From: JACQFK01 sp036383955
Lineage (GTDB): Bacteria > Planctomycetota > MHYJ01 > JACPRB01
Assembly (NCBI GenBank): GCA_036383955.1
Contig: DASVNH010000221.1
Coordinates: forward strand, 19,828 to 83,827
Direction of reading: 5' to 3'
DNA: 64,000 nucleotides
Numbering within the stretch: the stretch's first letter is position 1; each line of letters opens with the position of its first letter. Positions 1 to 6,309 of this stretch are shown here, in pieces. The notes below the pieces were generated by a model. That model was not told the origin of the DNA, did not search any database, and worked only from the letters and a program-made list of their open reading frames with translations. The position numbers and the translations under genes were made by a program.

Positions 1-113
1 AGAGCCCCGGGGAAGAGCGCGAGGATGCCCACCACGCCCAGCACCATGATGATGAGCGCCAGCAGGATCTCGATCAGCGTGACGCCGCGACGTCCCATCG
101 CCCGTCTCGTCAT
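1..113 (-). CDS. Pseudopilin, PilV-like N-terminus (partial)
   Basis: Only the first 37 residues are inside the window; the gene runs off the left edge. It starts at ATG 113 and reads MTRRAMGRRGVTLIEILLAL, then a hydrophobic stretch ending VGILALFPGA. The G-V-T-L-I-E pattern is a class III prepilin signal: a prepilin peptidase would cut after Gly10 and Glu5 of the mature protein is present. The LALFPGA ending resembles PilV/GspI-type minor pseudopilins as I remember them from planctomycete genomes. It lies 10 bases downstream of the GspH-like gene and is probably the last visible member of the same operon. Confidence 0.8.
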   Translation of the reverse strand, partial: MTRRAMGRRGVTLIEILLALIIMVLGVVGILALFPGA

Positions 114-123
114 AGCGTTCCTC

Positions 124-705
124 TTACTCCTTCTCGGCCAGGAAGTGCGAGCGCCGGACCTTGCCCGTCGCCTTGTCCAGGTCCATGCAGACGCGGAAGT
201 CCCGGTTCATCACCTTCACCACCACGTCGCCGATCGGGTTCGGATTCGACCCGCTGTGGACCGCGTCGAAGGACGAGGCCTGCGTGTCGTTGAAGCCCGG
301 CGCGAAGCTCAGGTAGCCCGACGGCGCGAAGCTGATCCACTTCGGGGCCGTCTCGAAGACCACGAATTTCGGCAGGTCCGCCCACTTGCCTTCCACCGCC
401 GGGTCCGCGTCGACCGACGAGACGTCCTGATCCCCCTGGTAGACGCCGTCCTTGTTGGCGTCGCGGTGGATCTCGATCGTCCCTTCCTCGTTCACCTTGG
501 AGAAGACCAGGAAAAAGTAGGCGTGCTCCTTCGCCGCCCACTGCTTGGTTTCGGCGACGCCCTGCGCCACGATGGTCGCCGCCTGGCGCACCGCCTCGCC
601 CTTGAACATGAGGCCCAGCAGCGCGATCGTCGCCCCGAGGATGATGCCGATGATCGCGATCACGATCATCATTTCCAGCAGGGTGAAGCCGCTCTTGCGC
701 CTCAT
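124..705 (-). CDS. GspH/FimT-like type II secretion pseudopilin
   Basis: A 193-residue protein with the prepilin signal KSGFTLLEMMIVIAIIGI at residues 4-21, giving a Gly/Phe cleavage site and Glu at mature position 5, followed by one transmembrane helix. The rest is a predicted beta-rich soluble domain with one Cys near the C-terminus (FRVCMDLDKATGKVRR), typical of GspH/FimT minor pseudopilins. It should be inserted in the inner membrane and added to a pseudopilus or type IV pilus. ATG 705 is 1 base after the stop of the next upstream gene, so translation is probably coupled. No ATPase, PilC or secretin gene is in the window, so type II secretion and type IV pilus cannot be told apart. Confidence 0.85.
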   Translation of the reverse strand: MRRKSGFTLLEMMIVIAIIGIILGATIALLGLMFKGEAVRQAATIVAQGVAETKQWAAKEHAYFFLVFSKVNEEGTIEIHRDANKDGVYQGDQDVSSVDADPAVEGKWADLPKFVVFETAPKWISFAPSGYLSFAPGFNDTQASSFDAVHSGSNPNPIGDVVVKVMNRDFRVCMDLDKATGKVRRSHFLAEKE

Positions 706-706
706 G

Positions 707-1168
707 CTAATCCTTCCAATTCCCGACGTCGTCGACGTCCCCGTCCTGCCCGTTGGGGCCCGCCGACCACACGTCGACGCGCGTCTTGTTACGCTGGCCC
801 GGGTTCGCGTAGCGGATCTTGCCGCCCCAGGCGTCGACGACCTCCGAGGTCGCCGGATTCACCCAGTCCGCGCGGAGCTCGAGGTAGGGCGGGCGCGTCG
901 TCCCCTGCAACGGGTGAAGAGCCGCGGCGCCGTCGAGGGCCTTGACGCGCGGCTGGAACAGCCGGCTCAGCTCGGGCGGATACGCGCCGTTCTCGCCCTG
1001 GTAGGCCTTGCAGGCCAGGTCCAGGTTCTGGATCAGCATCTCCGTGTGGAGGCGCTTGGTCTCGTCGATGTTCGAGGCGAAGAGGCCGAGCGCGAGCGAC
1101 GCGACGACGAGGATCACCGCGATGACGATGATCATCTCGACCAGCGTGAACCCGCGCGCGCGGCCCAT
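707..1168 (-). CDS. GspG-like pseudopilin
   Basis: A 153-residue protein with prepilin signal ARGFTLVEMIIVIAVILV at residues 4-21, a helical stem, then the sequence AYQGENGAYPPEL found in GspG-family proteins. The C-terminus reads VDVWSAGPNGQDGDVDDVGN and ends NWKD. This matches the acidic calcium-binding loop of the major pseudopilin GspG (DVWS-GADG-type). At 153 residues it is close to the usual GspG length of about 140. It is the second visible GspG paralogue in transcription order and is followed 1 base later by the GspH-like gene. Which paralogue is the major pseudopilin cannot be decided from sequence. Confidence 0.85.
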   Translation of the reverse strand: MGRARGFTLVEMIIVIAVILVVASLALGLFASNIDETKRLHTEMLIQNLDLACKAYQGENGAYPPELSRLFQPRVKALDGAAALHPLQGTTRPPYLELRADWVNPATSEVVDAWGGKIRYANPGQRNKTRVDVWSAGPNGQDGDVDDVGNWKD

Positions 1169-1169
1169 C

Positions 1170-1694
1170 CTAACCCTCGATCTTCATCCAGTTGACCACG
1201 TCGTCGAAGTCCTTCGCCGCCGGGTCCAGCTCGTCGCGGCCGTTCTTGCCCGACGACCAGACGTCGACGTGCTTCTTGTTCCACTGGCCCGGGTTCTTGT
1301 ACTGGACCTTTTGCCCCCAGGCGTCGACCACCGGCACCGGGTTCTTCGGATCCGGCACGGTCTTGCCGCCCTCGAGCATGTCGCCCTTGAACTCGATGAT
1401 GGGCGGCCGGGTGGTCTTGATGTTGGTGTCCTTGTCGAGCAGCTTGATCCGCTCGACGCCCAGGTAGAAGTGCAGGTTCCGGGAGTCGCCCTTGTCGTTG
1501 GGGGGATAGACGTTGTACTCGGCCCGGTAGGTCTTGCAGCCGTCGTCGAGCATCTTGATGATCGACTCGGTCTTCTGGTAATAGGCCTTGTCCGTGATGA
1601 CCACGATCAGGCCGATCATCAGCGCGACGAGGATCAAGATCACCGCGATCACGATGATCATCTCGACCAGCGTGAAGCCCCCGCGTTCGCTCAT
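1170..1694 (-). CDS. GspG-like pseudopilin with enlarged soluble domain
   Basis: A 174-residue protein from ATG 1694, chosen over an in-frame start 33 bases upstream because GGGGGAG sits 3 bases before it. The prepilin signal is GGFTLVEMIIVIAVILILVA. The soluble domain carries the GspG-like YRAEYNVYPPNDKGDS segment, an insert around residues 60-120, and a C-terminal block VDVWSSGKNGRDELDPAAKD ending VVNWMKIEG. The acidic C-terminal loop resembles the GspG calcium site. It shares its layout (YPP, DxWSxG, NW end) with its two neighbours, so the genes look like products of tandem duplication. The stop is 1 base before the next start. Confidence 0.85.
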   Translation of the reverse strand: MSERGGFTLVEMIIVIAVILILVALMIGLIVVITDKAYYQKTESIIKMLDDGCKTYRAEYNVYPPNDKGDSRNLHFYLGVERIKLLDKDTNIKTTRPPIIEFKGDMLEGGKTVPDPKNPVPVVDAWGQKVQYKNPGQWNKKHVDVWSSGKNGRDELDPAAKDFDDVVNWMKIEG

Positions 1695-1739
1695 GCGCTC
1701 CCCCAAAACCCTTAGCCCCTTGCCCATCCGTCCGGAGCG

Positions 1740-2261
1740 CTATTCGCCCCAGTTGTTCACGCCCCAGGCCGTCGCCGGCACGCTCGACGTGTAGCTGCAG
1801 CCGGCGGCCCAGAGGTCGAAGCGCGACTTGTTCCGGATCGGCGGCTGTCCCGCGGCAGGCGCCGGAGGCGCCCCGCCGCCGATCACGATGTTGTTCCGGT
1901 AGTAGATGATGTTCGTCGGGGCTTCGCCGTCGGACCCGTGCACCGGATTGACGACGTTGCCGCTCGTCAGCTGGTCCTGCTGGAACTCGAAGAACTGCTG
2001 GTTGCGCGCGCCCTTCTTCTGCAGGTAGTAGGCGAGCTCCTTGGAGCCGTCGCCCTTCCCCGGCGGGTAGATCCCGTAGGCCTTCTCGTACTGGTCCGCG
2101 CCCAGCTCCAGCTGGCTGATCAGGTGCTGCGCCGTGGCCGCCCGGCCGTTGCACAGGGCCTTGATCAGCGCCGGCAGCAGCAGCGCCGCCAGCAACATGA
2201 CGATCACGATGACGATCAACAGCTCGATCAGCGTGAAGCCCTTTTGCCCCCGTCCGCCCAT
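1740..2261 (-). CDS. GspG-like pseudopilin, first gene of the operon
   Basis: A 173-residue protein from ATG 2261, with GGGAGA 7 bases upstream; an alternative start 48 bases further up lacks this site. The prepilin signal is QKGFTLIELLIVIVIVMLLA. The soluble domain has EKAYGIYPPGKGDGSKELAY and the C-terminal FDLWAAG...NNWGE pattern shared with the neighbouring pseudopilins, but the acidic calcium loop is poorer than in the two downstream copies. It contains Cys34 in the stem region and Cys157 near the C-terminus, which could form a disulfide. A -10 element TATAAT at 2292-2297 lies upstream, so this is probably the first gene of the transcript running to the left edge. Confidence 0.8.
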   Translation of the reverse strand: MGGRGQKGFTLIELLIVIVIVMLLAALLLPALIKALCNGRAATAQHLISQLELGADQYEKAYGIYPPGKGDGSKELAYYLQKKGARNQQFFEFQQDQLTSGNVVNPVHGSDGEAPTNIIYYRNNIVIGGGAPPAPAAGQPPIRNKSRFDLWAAGCSYTSSVPATAWGVNNWGE

Positions 2262-2291
2262 AGCCCGTCTCCCTTTACAGTTCCCGCTTAG

Positions 2292-2297
2292 ATTATA
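2292..2297 (-). promoter_or_regulatory. -10 element of the pseudopilin operon promoter
   Basis: A perfect TATAAT on the minus strand, about 30 bases before ATG 2261. The -35 region is weak (CGGACC about 17 bases upstream). Transcription would begin near 2285, leaving a leader of about 24 bases that includes the GGGAGA ribosome-binding site. Unlike many promoters in this window, this one predicts a leadered mRNA. Confidence 0.55.
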
Positions 2298-2405
2298 GGA
2301 GAATTCCACGCCAGGTCCGCTCCTATTCGAGCAAATCCCCGGCCACCCCGCCCCGAGCGGGACCGCTCCGGCGAGGCCGTCTTTGTTACCCCTCGGTAAC
2401 GGGGG

Positions 2406-2870
2406 TTACGGGAGCGGTACAGACCCTCCCCAGTTGTTCACCGCCTCGGGGCCCTGCGAGCCCCTCCCCCAAAGGTCGAAGCTCGACCGGTTCCGCGCCG
2501 CCGCGTTCGGCACCGCCTCGTTGTTCCGATAATGTAAAACCTCTTCCGACGGCGCGTACGGGTTCCGCAGGTCGCCCTCCGGCGTCCGCAGCGCGTCCGA
2601 CACGTCCAGGAACGCCCGCCCGTCCCGGCCCTTCTCCGCCAGCGCCGCCGCCAGCCCCGCGCTGCCGTGGCCGTCGCCCTCCGGAAACCGCCCGCGCTCC
2701 TCGCGGTACGCCCACGCCGCCGCGCTCAGCTCCCGCACCAGCCCTTCCGCCTCGAACTGCCGGAACATCCGGCGCTCCTCGGGCGTCGGCGGCACCAGCA
2801 GGATCACCGCCACGGCCCCCGCCAGCATCGCCCCGCCCGTCGCCCCCACCAGCTTCAGCAGCGCGTTCAT
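2406..2870 (-). CDS. Membrane-anchored GspG-like protein without a prepilin signal
   Basis: A 154-residue protein starting at ATG 2870 (MNALLKLVGATGGAMLAGAV). It has one N-terminal membrane segment (about residues 5-28) but no G-F-T-L-x-E prepilin motif, so a prepilin peptidase should not process it. The soluble part has the pseudopilin hallmarks of its neighbours: AYREERGRFPEGDGHGS, a predicted stem helix and the C-terminal SFDLWGRGSQGPEAVNNWGG. It looks like a pseudopilin soluble domain on an ordinary anchor. It lies upstream of the operon promoter at 2292 and so may be transcribed separately. Role unknown; an assembly or regulatory partner of the pseudopilus is an inference. Confidence 0.7.
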   Translation of the reverse strand: MNALLKLVGATGGAMLAGAVAVILLVPPTPEERRMFRQFEAEGLVRELSAAAWAYREERGRFPEGDGHGSAGLAAALAEKGRDGRAFLDVSDALRTPEGDLRNPYAPSEEVLHYRNNEAVPNAAARNRSSFDLWGRGSQGPEAVNNWGGSVPLP

Positions 2871-2882
2871 CCGGGGTCCGAA

Positions 2883-2910
2883 TTGCAAAGCGCGTGCCAG
2901 CCCGTATAAT
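2883..2910 (+). promoter_or_regulatory. Sigma70-type promoter, leaderless architecture
   Basis: TTGCAA at 2883-2888, a 16-base spacer, then a perfect TATAAT at 2905-2910. The start codon ATG is at 2918, only 7 bases after the -10 hexamer. The expected transcription start therefore falls on or next to the A of the ATG, giving a leaderless mRNA. The same TTGCAA-17-TATAAT-7-ATG layout is found for lspA. Confidence 0.75.
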
Positions 2911-2917
2911 CCGGCCC

Positions 2918-3376
2918 ATGGCGGCGGCCGACGGCGTTCCCTACCCCTACGTCTTCCTCCTCCTCGGCGTCGCCGCCCTCGTCTTCGCGCTCGCCCGGCG
3001 CCGACGCCGCGAGCCGCCCGACTTGAGACCCCCGGGGAGCTTCGACGTCCCCTCCCGCGACCCCCGGCAGGAACTCGAGCGGCTCCTCCTGGAGATCCAG
3101 GACCTCTCCCGCGAGCACATCGCCAAGCTCGACACCAAGATCCGCCTCCTCAACCAGCTCCTCCTCGACTGCGACCGCAAAAAGGCCGAACTCGAGGCGC
3201 TGCTGGGGAAGTCGACGTCCTCCCCCGCCCCCCGCCCCGCGAATCCCCTGCACGACCAGGTCTACACCCTGCGGGACGCGGGGCAGGACGTGGCCGCCAT
3301 CTGCCAGGCCACCGGCCTCGAAAAAGGCGAGGTCGAGCTCATTCTGGGCTTGCGGCGTCCGGACTCCCGAATCTGA
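2918..3376 (+). CDS. Membrane-anchored coiled-coil protein, DUF2802-like
   Basis: A 152-residue protein of unknown function. ATG 2918 is preferred over an in-frame upstream start because the promoter -10 box ends 7 bases before it. It has one N-terminal transmembrane segment (YPYVFLLLGVAALVFALA), a basic RRRRR cytoplasmic boundary, a predicted coiled coil (about residues 50-100, rich in Leu, Glu and Lys), a Pro-rich linker and a C-terminal helix-turn-helix-like block (VYTLRDAGQDVAAICQATGL followed by EKGEVELILGL). This layout recalls DUF2802/DUF6115 proteins. The C-terminal block resembles a small Hin/HTH-like motif but DNA binding is not established. It is transcribed divergently from the pseudopilin-like gene at 2870. 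Confidence 0.6.
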   Translation: MAAADGVPYPYVFLLLGVAALVFALARRRRREPPDLRPPGSFDVPSRDPRQELERLLLEIQDLSREHIAKLDTKIRLLNQLLLDCDRKKAELEALLGKSTSSPAPRPANPLHDQVYTLRDAGQDVAAICQATGLEKGEVELILGLRRPDSRI

Positions 3377-3381
3377 CGGCG

Positions 3382-3416
3382 AGCCCTTCGGCAAGCTCAG
3401 GGCAAGTCGAAGGGTT
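3382..3416. repeat. REP-like palindromic element
   Basis: An imperfect palindrome in the gap between two plus-strand genes. The left arm is AGCCCTTCGGCAAGC and the right arm CAAGTCGAAGGGTT, around a TCAGGG centre. The core (CCTTCG...AAGCTCAGGG...CGAAGGG) resembles a dispersed extragenic palindrome I recall from many environmental bacterial genomes. It could form a stem-loop in the mRNA end of the upstream gene. No U-tract follows, so intrinsic termination is doubtful. Confidence 0.6.
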
Positions 3417-3418
3417 CC

Positions 3419-3446
3419 TTGATTTGCCCATAACGCGTGCTAGACT
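3419..3446 (+). promoter_or_regulatory. Promoter of the metallophosphoesterase gene
   Basis: TTGATT at 3419-3424, a 16-base spacer, and TAGACT at 3441-3446, preceded by TGC (GTGCTAGACT). Start near 3453 gives a leader of about 12 bases before ATG 3465, too short for a full Shine-Dalgarno site; none is visible. Confidence 0.6.
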
Positions 3447-3464
3447 AACTGCGCTTAACAGCCC

Positions 3465-4232
3465 ATGAGCAACAAGAAGGTCGCCCTCATCTCCGACCTG
3501 CACTCCAACATCGAGGCGTTGGAAGCGGTCCTGAAGGACGTCGAGTCCCAAGGCTGTTCCACCGTCTACTGCCTGGGCGACCTCATCGGCTACGGGCCGA
3601 ACCCGCGCGAGATGCTGCGCCACGCCTTCAACTGGTCGTGGTCGCTGCGCGGGAACCACGAGGACGCCCTGCTCTTCCTCGCGCTCGACTTCAATCCGGA
3701 GGCGGCCCAGGCCATCGACTGGACCCGCAGCCAGCTCAACGACCAGGCCGCCCCGCGCGACGAAAACCACCGGATGTGGAATTACCTCGGCGACCTCCCC
3801 GACGTGAAGGAGGAGGACGGCACGATGTACCTCCACGCCTCGCCGCGGAACCGGACCAAGGAGTACGTGCGGCCCCACGACGTCCAGGACCGCGAGAAGA
3901 TGGAAGAGATCTTCTCCATGATCAAGCACGTCTGCTTCTGCGGCCACACCCACGAGCCGGGCGTGTTCACCGAGGACTTCAAGTTCTACCCGCCCCGCGC
4001 GTTCGCCAACAAGGTCAAGCTCTCCGACGGCCGCAAGTACTACGTCAACATCGGCTCCGTCGGCCAGCCCCGCGACCGCGACACCCGCTCGTGCTACGTG
4101 ATCTGGGACGCGGAAACGCAGGTCGTCGAGTTCCGCCGCGTCGAGTACGAGTACCGCAAGACCATGGACAAGATCTTCGCGATCAAGAACATCCCCCGCC
4201 GCTTCGGCGAGCGCCTCGAAGTCGGCCGCTAA
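3465..4232 (+). CDS. Calcineurin-like metallophosphoesterase
   Basis: A 255-residue cytoplasmic protein with all the metal-binding blocks of the family: SDLHSNIEALEA (residues 10-21), GDLIGYGPNP (38-47), GNHED (63-67), LHASPRN (near 125) and GHTHEPGV (near 160). These ligate two metal ions for phosphoester hydrolysis. Size and motif order match YfcE/ApaH-like stand-alone phosphoesterases (phosphodiesterase or protein phosphatase); the substrate cannot be told. A C-terminal block after the last motif (EVEYRRV...KTMDKIFAIKNIPRRFGERL type) forms a short tail. It has its own promoter and ends convergently with the lipoprotein gene, across an inverted-repeat spacer. Confidence 0.85.
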   Translation: MSNKKVALISDLHSNIEALEAVLKDVESQGCSTVYCLGDLIGYGPNPREMLRHAFNWSWSLRGNHEDALLFLALDFNPEAAQAIDWTRSQLNDQAAPRDENHRMWNYLGDLPDVKEEDGTMYLHASPRNRTKEYVRPHDVQDREKMEEIFSMIKHVCFCGHTHEPGVFTEDFKFYPPRAFANKVKLSDGRKYYVNIGSVGQPRDRDTRSCYVIWDAETQVVEFRRVEYEYRKTMDKIFAIKNIPRRFGERLEVGR

Positions 4233-4237
4233 CCCGA

Positions 4238-4376
4238 CGACCGGACCCGGACCCGGAACCGGACCCGGGGAGCCGAAAATAAAACCCGAAATGAGTCATC
4301 GGACGATCTAAAGAGAAGGTCCCGCTCGTCGGTCTTCGGGTCCGGTTCCGGGTACGGTTCCGGGTCCGGTTCCGGT
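4238..4376. repeat. Inverted CCGGACCCGG-type repeat arrays in a convergent spacer
   Basis: The spacer between two convergent genes begins with a run of ACCGGACCCGG/GGAACC units (4241-4270) and ends with the reverse complement of the same units (4337-4376: GGGTCCGGTTCCGGGTACGG and so on). Centre is A/T-richer. The two arms could pair into a long imperfect hairpin with a loop of about 65 bases and might act as a bidirectional terminator. There is no U-tract. Confidence 0.75.
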
Positions 4377-4936
4377 TAACGGGGGACTTCCGCCACCGTC
4401 TGCCGGTGGTGGTCGACCTTCCAGCCGTTGCGCTCGAAGATCATCTGGTACATCTCGCTCTTGCCTTCGATGTTGCGGACGATGATCGACGCCGCCGCGG
4501 CCTCCGCGAAGACCTCGGAGATCGTCAGCCGGGACATCTGGATCCGGATGATCTCCTTCTGCGCTTCAAACGTCGAGCGCCAGACGTTCAGCACGCCCGG
4601 GTCGTCGAGCAACGCCGTCGGCAGCTTCTCCACCCGGCCGTCCCGCTTGTCCTTGAAGTAGTTCAGCCAGAGGTCGACGTCCGTCCGCGTCCGCCCCTCG
4701 AGCGTCAGGCGCCACGCGTGCGCCGCCCGGTCCTCGGCCCGGAGGAGGTCGAACATCCACTGCGACTTGTTCTGCTCCGACAGGCCGCGATAGGCCGCGT
4801 CCGCGTTGCCCTTCGCCAGGTGGTTGACCCACGCCATGAAGGCGTCTTCCACCCGGATCTGCTCGGGCGTGCGCTCCGGCGGCAGCTCTTCGCACGCGAC
4901 GAGCGCCAAAGCCAAACCTACGCAGGCGATCCTCAC
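4376..4936 (-). CDS. Putative lipoprotein
   Basis: A 186-residue protein with a short lipoprotein signal: MRIACVGLALALVACEELPP, with LVAC as lipobox and Cys15 as the likely lipidated residue. The mature part is alpha-helical and acidic, with a ProGlu-rich start (PPERTPEQIR) and the segment AFMAWVNHLAKGNADAAYRG, which resembles the beginning of small NTF2-like or DUF4878-type exported domains. No catalytic motif is recognised. GTG 4936 overlaps the hisS stop by four bases (GTGA), so it is probably translated by coupling with hisS. Function unknown. Confidence 0.65.
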   Translation of the reverse strand: MRIACVGLALALVACEELPPERTPEQIRVEDAFMAWVNHLAKGNADAAYRGLSEQNKSQWMFDLLRAEDRAAHAWRLTLEGRTRTDVDLWLNYFKDKRDGRVEKLPTALLDDPGVLNVWRSTFEAQKEIIRIQMSRLTISEVFAEAAAASIIVRNIEGKSEMYQMIFERNGWKVDHHRQTVAEVPR

Positions 4937-6225
4937 GGCTTCTCTCCCTTCAGAATGGCCCGGGCCTCGTCCAGGGCGACTTTCCGCTCCCCGTGGCCGG
5001 CCATGTCCTTCAACGTCACCACACCTTGCGCGAGCTCGTCGGGGCCGATGATGAGCGCGAAGCGCGAGCCAGACTTGTTAGCCTTCCGCATCTGCGCGTT
5101 CATGCTGCGGCCTTCGTAATCCATATCGCCCGAAAGCCCCGCGCGCCGCAGCACGGTGGCGGCCTGGAAAATCGCCGGCCGCTCCGCCTCCGTCACCGCC
5201 ACGGCGAAGAAGTCGATCGGGGTCGACGTCCCCTGCCCTTCCATCGCGAGCAGGATGCGCTCGACGCCCGCCGCGAAGCCCACCGAGCCCACGTCGGGCC
5301 CGCCCATGTCCTTCACCAGGGTGTCGTAGCGGCCTCCGCCGGCGACGGCGTCCTGCGAGCCCAGCTTCGACGACGTGAACTCGTAGACGGTCCGCGTGTA
5401 GTAGTCCAGGCCGCGCACGATGCGCGGATCGACGCGATACGGAACTTCCGCGGCGCGGAGGGCCAGCTCGACGCCCTTCATGTGCGCCTTGCAGGCGTCG
5501 CAGGCGTGCTCGAGGGCCGTCGGCAGCTTCGCCGCCTTGGCGATGTCCGCCTCGACCTTGCAGTCGAAGATCCGGAACACGTTCCGCTCGAAGCGCTTCC
5601 GGCAGTCCTCGCAGTACGAAGGCAGGTCCGCGCGGACCGCGTCCTTGAGCTTCTCGCGGTACGCGGGCCGGCAGGCCGCGCAGCCGATCGAGTTGATCCG
5701 CAGCTTCCAGGCCTTCACGCCCGCGCCGCCCAGGATGTCGGCGAACAGGATCATCGTCTCCGCGTCGAGCAGCGGATCGGACGCGCCGATCGCCTCGACG
5801 CCGAGCTGGTGGAACTGCCGGTAGCGGCCCTTCTGGGGGCGCTCCTTGCGGAAGGCGGGGCCGAAGTACCAGAGCTTCCAGGTGGAGCGCTTCGCGAAGA
5901 GCCCTTCGTCGATGACCGCGCGGATCGTGCCGGGCGTCAGCTCCGGGCGCAGCGAGTAGGTGCCCTTCTTGTCCTCCGGATCGCCGAACGTGAACATCTC
6001 CTTCTGGACGATGTCGGAGGTCTCGCCGCTGGTCTTGTGGAAGAGCGCGGTGTACTCGAAGAGCGGCGTGCGGATCTCCTCGTAGCCGAAGCGGCGGAAG
6101 GCCTCGCGCGCCACGCCCTCCAGCTTCTGGTAGAGGCCCGTGTTGCGCCACTTCTCCTCGGGATTCGCGATCTCCGCCTGCGGCGGCAGGATGTCCTTCG
6201 TGCCTTCGGGCGCGCCGAGATTCAT
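4933..6225 (-). CDS. hisS: Histidine--tRNA ligase
   Basis: A 430-residue class II aminoacyl-tRNA synthetase. Start ATG 6225 gives MNLGAPEGTKDILPPQ, the canonical HisRS start (x-G-T-x-D), although the frame stays open for more than a kilobase upstream. Motif 1 lies around FRRFGYEEIRTPLFEYTALF, motif 2 is FRKERPQKGRYRQFHQLGVE and motif 3 is GSVGFAAGVERILLAM. The histidine-specific signatures RGLDYYTRTVYEF and GGGRYDTLV are intact, and the C-terminal anticodon-binding domain is present. A four-Cys insert (CAAC..., CEDC...) lies between the motifs, as in some other HisRS. It is followed by the lipoprotein gene with a 4-base overlap. Confidence 0.97.
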   Translation of the reverse strand: MNLGAPEGTKDILPPQAEIANPEEKWRNTGLYQKLEGVAREAFRRFGYEEIRTPLFEYTALFHKTSGETSDIVQKEMFTFGDPEDKKGTYSLRPELTPGTIRAVIDEGLFAKRSTWKLWYFGPAFRKERPQKGRYRQFHQLGVEAIGASDPLLDAETMILFADILGGAGVKAWKLRINSIGCAACRPAYREKLKDAVRADLPSYCEDCRKRFERNVFRIFDCKVEADIAKAAKLPTALEHACDACKAHMKGVELALRAAEVPYRVDPRIVRGLDYYTRTVYEFTSSKLGSQDAVAGGGRYDTLVKDMGGPDVGSVGFAAGVERILLAMEGQGTSTPIDFFAVAVTEAERPAIFQAATVLRRAGLSGDMDYEGRSMNAQMRKANKSGSRFALIIGPDELAQGVVTLKDMAGHGERKVALDEARAILKGEKP

Positions 6226-6234
6226 AGGGGCGGG

Positions 6235-6240
6235 ATTATA
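6235..6240 (-). promoter_or_regulatory. -10 element of the hisS promoter, leaderless
   Basis: A perfect TATAAT on the minus strand ending 9 bases before the hisS ATG at 6225. The hexamer 17 bases upstream is TTCCCG, a weak -35. Predicted transcription start is within 2-3 bases of the ATG and there is no room for a Shine-Dalgarno site. Confidence 0.65.
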
Positions 6241-6309
6241 CCGGAGAGGCTTGTGGACGGGAATCCCGTTTTCCGGTAGAGTCGGATTCGGGACGAGCCT
6301 GCCGAATCC

